The position numbers were made by a program, and so were the translations under genes. Source: Endomychus coccineus (lineage: Eukaryota > Arthropoda > Insecta > Coleoptera > Endomychidae). Taken from it: 64,000 bases of DNA. The stretch lies in NCBI GenBank assembly GCA_958510875.1, contig OY294068.1:17650297-17714296 (forward strand), given 5' to 3'. Below the pieces are notes generated by a model that was given only the letters and a program-made list of their open reading frames with translations, had not been told where the DNA came from and did not search any database. Below, piece by piece: positions 50,301 through 59,300 of this stretch (its first letter is position 1; each line of letters starts with the position of its first letter).

Positions 50301-53300
50301 ATCTGCTAAAATTATTTGCGAACAAGGATGTGCTAAAAGAGCTCTATGATTAGCAGCCACTGCCAAACTGAGGCAAGTTTGTCCGGACCAGTTTTGTAAT
50401 TCACAAGTAAGCAGTTGTTGAGTCTGATCGTCATCTTGACGATAACAATAGTCCAGTACTTCCAAAGCTGAAAAAAAATTACGATGGTATAGGTCATGCT
50501 TCATGTTACCTACTACGAACGTATCGACATAGACAAAAGCAGAAGAATAGTACACATAGGTACCTACCTACATTCTCGAATTCCTTTCCGTAACTCCTCA
50601 ACTCCTCGTAAATTTCGGTTTCCATATCATCCTCAGCAGCTTCGTGGGCCATAGCCTTGTATAATTTGCATGCCACAAGAGCTTTAGCCAGCGCTTCTTC
50701 TCCATGCTGCCACATTAGCAATGCCATTTTGTGCCGTTTCATCAGTACTGCCCAAATCTATGTTCCAATTATGAAAATATAAACAATACGAAAAAACAAC
50801 AATCGTTAATTGCAATTTAGAAATTCAACTGCTTATTTTCAAAACATGCAATTAGCTATTCGGAATCGCAATCAACTACAGCCGATACATTGCCCGGGCA
50901 ATATCCGCTATAGTACAAGGCCTGAACGCTGGATATAAAGTCACTCACGTCATCAACAAGGTTTGGAGACGAAACGTAGCATACGACGTTGGAGGTCGGC
51001 TCCAACGAGGGCCCTTGAAAATCTCGCCGGATTACTACCCTACACTTATATATAAAAACGGAGGCCATGAGAACGGCGTATAGGTTAAATGGCCTAGGTC
51101 ACTGGATCAAAATGAACTACTCTCATGGACACTCAGTGATTTTAAGTGAGGCAACCTTTAAATGCCCCATACTAGAAATGAAGCAAGATAGCATGATTCC
51201 ATCTATATGTCTCACTTCTCCCAAAATCCTCATCCCGGATAGAGGAGATTGGAGTAACGAAACTTCCACACTACTGCCACCAGGTGGGCCCGTATGGGCC
51301 AAGGTAAGTCAGGCTTATGGGGTGGGAGTGTACCTAGAAAGGCCAAAGGTCACTACTTAAGGGACTCTAGGCGCTTACTGCACGGTTTTTCAGGCGGAGG
51401 TCTACGCAATATTGACCTGCCAAGAAAAGGGCCGGTCGGCTATAGGAGGCTCTCAAGTCACCCACAGTCACATTAAGGCTTGTCAAAGAATGCAGAGATA
51501 CACTAGCTGAACGAGCCAGGAGCAATAAAGCACTACTCATCTGGGTCCTAGGAGTCCCTGGACACAGTGAAGTTGAAGGAAATGGAATGGCCTCCCTGGC
51601 CAGGCGACAGTCGTCCAGCACCCCTGTCGAACCGGAACCAATGGTCGCTTTATCAAATTGCGTCGGGGGTTTCGCCCTTTTGGGCCAACTGAACAAAGAG
51701 AGTGGTCTGAATTGTGACGAAAATCACCAAGCATGAGTCAGGCCAAGCTCTTCATCAAAGAGCTTGTGCTTAGGCTCTCAAAGACACTCCTTTCTCTGAA
51801 CAGAAGAGACATCAAAGATATGACTGGAATCTCTTAATCTTCCACTGCCGTCTTAACAAACACCTTCATAATACGGGCATCGCAGATGATCCTACATGTA
51901 GGAAATGTAGAGTGGCGGAAGAAATTGCTTCTCACATCCTGTTGGAATGCCCTGCTTTGACATCCCTCAGTCACCACCACTTCGGAGAATCAAAACTGCA
52001 GTCGGAAGAACTTGTGGAAGCAAGCATTGACAATATTCTGGCTTTCTGAAAGGCCACCAGCCTGCTAGAATAGAATAGGCTTCTGACCACGGGGTGCACA
52101 ATAGGCTCAACTAAGTGGCCTAAATGCATTTGGGGGTTAAGTCCCCTTCCCTCAATTGATGTTGATGATGATGATATGACAGTATCGCTTAGTTTTAATG
52201 GCGCGTATACGGTATTGAATTTGACAGGTGATAAATATTACAATTAAGCAGAGTTTCAACTCTTTCTTGTGGAAAATTGGTCGTTGGAACGTATTTTTAC
52301 CTGTAAATAATGATGTATAAGAGTGTTATGACTGAATAGAGTGCGTTGTTCGCATTCTCCAATGTATAAGGAATAATTGGCTAAATTTAGAACCCTATCA
52401 AATTATGCAGTATCCCAACTTTGACTAGGGACATGAGGCCTCATTTGATGCTTTAAAAAATGCATGAACTAGAACATGCTAAATTGTTAAAATTTGAACC
52501 TTTTTTGAATTTCTGACCTCTTTATCCTACAAATATGGAACATCAAAATGTTAAGTAGCCCTTAAGGTATTAAATAAATATGTTATAGAGGCTCTACTTC
52601 AATTGGGTTTAAATCCGCCGACCAGATTATAAATATTATATTAACTTGCGTATTGTTTCAATGAGATTAATTTAAATTGCATACTGTTTGGAAAATTTTA
52701 AACCGAACCCTTAGCCGACAGGTTTTTTACATTATGAAAGCAAATGGGGTGCAACTAAGGACTCCGTCCGGCGACCCCATTTAAACAGGAAATTCTTGTA
52801 TGTACCCCAAAGAATAAATAAAACTTTTGTTTTACTGTCGGTATTACAGGATTGTGCTGTAAAGTACGGGTGACCAATTGCAACATAGCCTCTGGCTTGT
52901 GACGTCTTGATCGAGCGTTCAGGCCTTGTAATATAGTGCCAAGGTAGCAATGGACGTCATGCGAACTATTTACGCCACTGCGATCAACGGTTTAATAAAC
53001 CGTGATATTATAATCAAAGTGATTGTATTTTTTCGTACGAGATGGAATATAATGAGGGAAATGGGTCACTGGGAGCAAATCGTATTATGCAGTTGATGGT
53101 GTCACACTTACCAGCAATTCATTGAATGGGTAGTCGAACAAACAAGGATTAGCGTTTGATGGTAAAGCGCCTGCCAGTAAACTCATTGCGTTGCCATATT
53201 GCCTAGCGAATGAACTGGAGTTCCGTTGCATATTTTGTGCCTTGTTCATGACTTTGGCGTAAATAGGCCGGAATTTTCTCCTAGTGTAGAATGCTCTAAA

Positions 53301-56300
53301 ACAAAACGAAGAAGGTAGGAGAAAACTATATTGAGAATCATGCGATTCTCTCGAGTAAGTTTGAAGATTATGGAGCCATTGCTAATTATAATGAATTGGT
53401 TCAGAATTAATTATGTAATGAAACTCCAAACAGTGAAAATACAAGTTTCAAAACAAAGAGACCATGGTTGTACCGCAAGGTACCCTCATGGGTCCTCTTT
53501 TCGGCTTTGGTATAGTCTGGTAATTATTTTCAATGCATATCATAAGCTGATGACACTGTTACACGCTCTGCCGATATATGAGATGAAGGAAGCAGTTAAT
53601 TCTGTTTTAGAGGTTATTGTTATTGGTCTTGTAGGTTTAGACGGCCTTGGGATTAGAAGAGTAAATGAATGTAAATAGAATTGCTATAGATTGTAGCATG
53701 ACTGGATCATCGTATTATTAATTTGATAAAGAGGTTGTCATGTCTTTTATAAACTTAAAAAAATACTTCGGAAATATTATCTCATATTATGCTTTGTTAT
53801 TATATGAAATTATAGCTAAGGTCGGAGAGAAATGTGATTACTAGATTACAGAAATTACAGCACACAACTTACATAAGTTGTAAATTCAAAATTGGATAGA
53901 AGTTCATTGATTCCTCACAATCCTTGAAGAGTAGATATAAACTAACAGTTTCGGGGTCTATGATTGGACCCTATGTTCGGATATTACAAGGGCTAAAAGT
54001 AAAAACTATTTTCCAAAATGTTTGCATATAGTAATATTTTCAAATATCTCAATATTTAATTGGTAAAAGCTGAAAGTATTCTGAGTAAATAAGTACTTTC
54101 TTGTTAAAATGAATTGTTTTTGAATTTTTTGAAAAAATAGTGGAATATGCATTGAAAATTTTGGTATGTTTTGTTAATTCAAAACACAACAAACTTAATT
54201 TTAAGAGTATATTTCAAAATTTATATATTTTTTGTCAAACTAAACCTCTGAGGAAAACAATTAAATATTCGAAAAACACGAATAAAATTAATGTAATATT
54301 GCACTATTTATTATGTATTTATGAACAAACATTTTTTGAAAAATTATGTAGCCTTTGTGTGAAGGTGGGGTGTAATAATATACTCCAAAAATTGTAGTAA
54401 CTACTCTCTAAAGGTTGTGAGAAATCCAAAGTTTTAATTAAAAATAATGAACTCACACAAGGGTACTATCAATTTAACAAATTCTTAAGTTGATTGATTT
54501 TGTGGATGTTTTAAATATACATAAAATTGGATGTTTATTGATTTATTTTAAGGTAAGCAACAGCTTCAACAATACGAGTAAAAATAGACACTGTTACTTC
54601 CGAAAATCAATAAAACTATATGTTATAAAAAGAGTGCTAAACATATCTCATATTCTGCTAAATTTCAAGAGTTTCCAAATGAAAAACACCCTCAAAAACT
54701 TATGGTTAAAATTAAATATTCCGACAACTAAGCTGAAAAAAAAATGTAATAAGTGAGAAAAAATATTGTTAATATGTGACTAAAGTAGCTTTAAAATGTC
54801 AATAAATTTTTCAAATAGTACCTCATATTTTTTATTCACTCTCGGAATGACGATTGATTCTTATTAAAAAGATAAAAGGTATTATATAACTAAAATTGAT
54901 ATATTTCGAGGAAATATGAAAAAATATTTAATATAAATTGTGAGTATTTATCGAAAAAAAATTGTGATCAATCGATAAATAACTTCCCTCGCTTTTGTTA
55001 GCACAATGTTTCGCTTTCTCACACAAAATATGAATTGTAAATAATTTAGAAAAAGTTGTTAAATTATACTCAACGTTGCATTGAATTTTTATTCAAATGG
55101 TCTACAAGCAATAAAATAGTTCACACTGGATATAATGTAACACTATAAATAAGAAATAATCACCCTTATCCAATATAAATACTGTTAAAGTACTGGGGAC
55201 ATTTTTATAATGACGTTTATTTTTGTTTCTTTCATTCATAGTAAAGTTAAAAATTAATTAAAATTACTTATGATCAGATTATAGACATAGGAATTGTCAT
55301 CTTGCTTTAGCCTTTTACTTGCAAGTTAGTTTTTAAGAATATTCAAGCCTCTATCTGCAGGACAAATGAGTATTAATCAAATATAATTGCCGAAGTAATA
55401 ATATCATGAATAATTATGAACTCCTGTTTCACAGTAAATAATAAACTTCATCTACAATATTAACTATCCGAACTAATAAGTTTGAATTAACACGTCCTAT
55501 AGTCTCAGACAGTTGGTAAACCAAAACTTTGCCTATTAATTGCTAACACGAAATGTGTTTATATTTCACTATGCATTAATTTTCACTAATTGAAGGTTTT
55601 ATACTCCCGTTAATTAAAACTTTTGTATCAAGTTTCATAATACAAATAGATTGAGAAGAAGTGAATGCTGCACTCAGAAACAATGTCGTAACTACAGTAA
55701 TTACTTCTGGAGGATATCAATCTAGGAATGGAATCGCAGCTTCCTAAGCTATAATGATACCAATGTTGGATGAAATCTTACCTGTATGCTCCACCCATCA
55801 ATTTGTTGATAACTAGGCCAATATCGTGTAGAGTATATACGTATCCTAGAGCGATGTGAGGTCTAACATCTCTTAAAATATATCCTAAAGTATTACTAGG
55901 CCCTTGCTTGGAGTTATAAAGATTTTCCAGTCTTGGTATGGTTAGAAATTTACGCATGCTAACACCATTTTCTAATAGCAACTTAACAAAATCACACCTA
56001 TCGTGTTCTAAAGCTTTCATCATGGCATCTTCCAGAGCTCCGTACGGCCATTCTTGGCCGTATATAAAGATCTCCGATCGGGCTATGTCTGACCTGTTCC
56101 ATGTCAGAGCTAAGCTCAATTGCTCTGTCGGTGACAGATGTTGCGATTTAAATAAAGCGGTAAGTATAGTTTGATCTAGTTCCTGTCGTTTTTGGTCATT
56201 TTTTTCAGCTATTCTATAGATTGTTATCTGAAATAAAGTGTATAGAAGATGTGAACAAAAAATAACAATGGGAGCTGACGTCGAACAGGATTAATAAATT

Positions 56301-59300
56301 AGCCACTTACTTACCAAATTTTTGTTTTGAACACATTGTAGAAGTTCTCCGAATAATACGTCAGCCAGATCAAGCGGTACTTCAAATGCCCTTTGTATTG
56401 TTCCGATGATATATGGTTTCAACATTTTTAGAACTTTAATTTCATACCTAGAAGTTGAAATTAAATTGTAAGCGGAAATTATGAGGAGATATTTGATTCG
56501 CTTTGAAAGTAACGTTCTGGATGTGTCACAGAGGTAATGGTAAAGAATCAAGATTAAAATGAATCATTAAGCATTGATCTTTATTTACTTCGTTCCATGA
56601 AGCCTTCCGGGAAAAGTTCCGGTTATGGAATAATTATTCTATACATTTTTATATCATGGATCGATGCATATCTCATACAGCGAAATTGCCTGTCTGATTT
56701 GGTGACATCAACATTGTGAATGAATTGAAAAGGAACAAATTCGATAAACGCTTTCTATCCCTAGGGTTCAATGTGGTCGCTATTATGTAGGTCAAATATC
56801 TCGAGAACGGTTTGACATATTGTAGAGAAACTTTTTTTGCGGCATATTTGACAACTAAGGGCAACTTTCAAATGGCAACGCTGAATGAATTTGGTATCAT
56901 TGGAAAGAGCATTTTTCCTATTTCCACGATGTACTCAATATTGTATCTTTTCACCAAAACAGATAGAAGACATTTTCTGTCTCTTTTGAGGTAAGTACTT
57001 GAATTCATTTTGCATTTAGTAGGGTTATGTAACTATGGATGACGTATTTGATTACACTTGACAACTTTAAACGTCAATTTGAGAATTTCAAGTATATTTC
57101 TATTTTCTTATTATGGAATTACGATGTATTTAACTGAAAGAGAAATAATTAAAATACTAATAATTGTTGGATACGGTGATAATGCATGTCGATTATTTAA
57201 TGAACTATATTCATGTAATCACTAGGTCAACAGTTTCCAAAACGGTGAAAAGTTTCAGTAATACAGGCAACGTTAATAATCGTCAAAAATTAGGAAGACA
57301 AAGAACACAAACTGAGGATACATTCTGAAACTAACAAGTACCAAATAATCACCCCTATATACCAAAAATAGTAAGGGCCTTTTAGCTACCAAGTGGTTGA
57401 GAGTAGCATTTTGAAATGCCACCCCCGCTCAAAAGGTTAATTTGTTGGTTACTCGGTCAGTGTTCGGTGGGGTTTCCTCTAGAAGGACAGGTCAGAATTT
57501 TTAGTTTATTTGTGTTTTGGTATTTATGAGGTATTCTGTATATCGAGGATTAATATCTTTGATTCCCACATGGCAAACAAAATCGCTTGGAAGCGCCTCT
57601 CCATTGGAGCTGTCGATGTCCTTTTCCCGCATCTCCAACATGGTGGATACCCTCCCCCCAGGAGGTAATAGTACAGCGAATGATGTTGATTGGGCGAGCT
57701 TCTCCGACTTCTCCGCGTTTATTGTATGATTTCAGGTCTCGCTGAAGGTTCTCGTATTCCTTACATAATCCGCCTACACAGAGTTTGTAGGGTAAATCTT
57801 TGGTTGCTTCTTACGGTCCCTGGATACGTTTGATTATCGAATCCAGCATGTCTTGTCTGTAATTCACCGGTAAGAATACAACTCGAAATATTCAATAACA
57901 TTGCCCCATCTGCCCCATTGTTGGTGATTATTTCGATACCATAGCAAAGCGTGTCCTTTCAACAATTTCGGAAGTACTTGCAGGCATTCATCCTAGCCAA
58001 TGTCATAGCAATTTCTTAATTCAACCAGCAGTTCTAAGAATTCAAGACTGCCTCTACTTCCGTCAAAGTGGATCCCCCCTTCTTACGGACTTGATCCATC
58101 AAGTTTGGTCTGTCATGGCTTTCTGGTAATGATGGGGGAACAGGAAGCAACTCTACTCCTGATGGAATATCATCATTTATCGTGCCGCTTTGAATTCTCC
58201 CATCAGCTCGGTAGTATTTTACCAATTGTTTCCTCCTGTCTTCCACAGTTCCTTGAGGTTAAAGTTCCACTTAACCAATTCTATTTCTAATTATTCCTTC
58301 TTCTTAGTGTACACCCAGGATACTCTACTATCCCCTAATAATTCCTTCAGGCTCTTATTATTTTGGTAAAGATATACAGATTTATAGTTTCTGGTTCTCG
58401 GGCTTCAAAGTCTGTTTGGGTACTTTACGGTCCCTGCTCGGGCGCCATTTTGTGACGCTACCCCGCTCAAATGTTTAATTTTCTGGAGGGGTCTTCGGTA
58501 GGAAGTTGTCCTTTTTATGCAACTTTAACTGACCGGCCTGGGTTTCCTGTAGAAGGAAAGGTCAGAGCTATTGAGTTTATTGTTATTTTGGAATTCATAA
58601 GGTATTCTCTATATCGAGGAATAATATCTTTGTTTCCCACATGACGAACAAAATCGCTTCAAAGCGCCTCTGCATTGGAACTATCGATGTCCCTTTTCCC
58701 CGCAACTCCAACATACTTCTGGTGGATTTCCTCCCTAAGGAGCTCCCGTAGTAGAGTGAATGATGTTGATCGAGCGAGCTTCTCCAACTTATCCGCGTTT
58801 ATTGTGTGATTTCAGGTCTCGCTGAAGTTTGTTGTTTCCTTATATCTTCCACGGTTCCTTTTGGTTCAAGTCCCACCTTAATAAATTCTATTTCTAATTC
58901 TTCTTTCCCCTTAGTGTACACTCAGGATACTCTACTTTCCCCTAATAGTCTATCACTACCTTTCTCCGGGTTCATTTTATTTTGGCAAAGATATACAGAA
59001 TTATAGTTTCGGGTTGTGATTTTCGGTGTCGCCCTTCAATGTCCCTTTTTTGGGTACTTTAAAGTCTTTGTTCGGAGTTTACGGCTGATGGTGGCTACTT
59101 GGTAGCTGAGAGGGCCTTAGTACTTTAATAGTATTCTTAGTGGATAAGGATGATTATTTCGTAATTATTAGTAAATATGTGTAGACGCACAGTTCAAAAA
59201 ATAAAAAAGATTTTTATCCCCGATTTCAAATTACGAATTTGACAAGAACATGCCGATATAAAATTCAATTAAAAGCTGAGTTCGACGTATTCATCACTGC

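Noticed and set aside
57405..59060. A pair of LTRs
   Set aside because: No TG...CA ends or flanking duplications were found, the copies are adjacent, and minus-strand frames look gag-like, so a duplicated internal segment is preferred.
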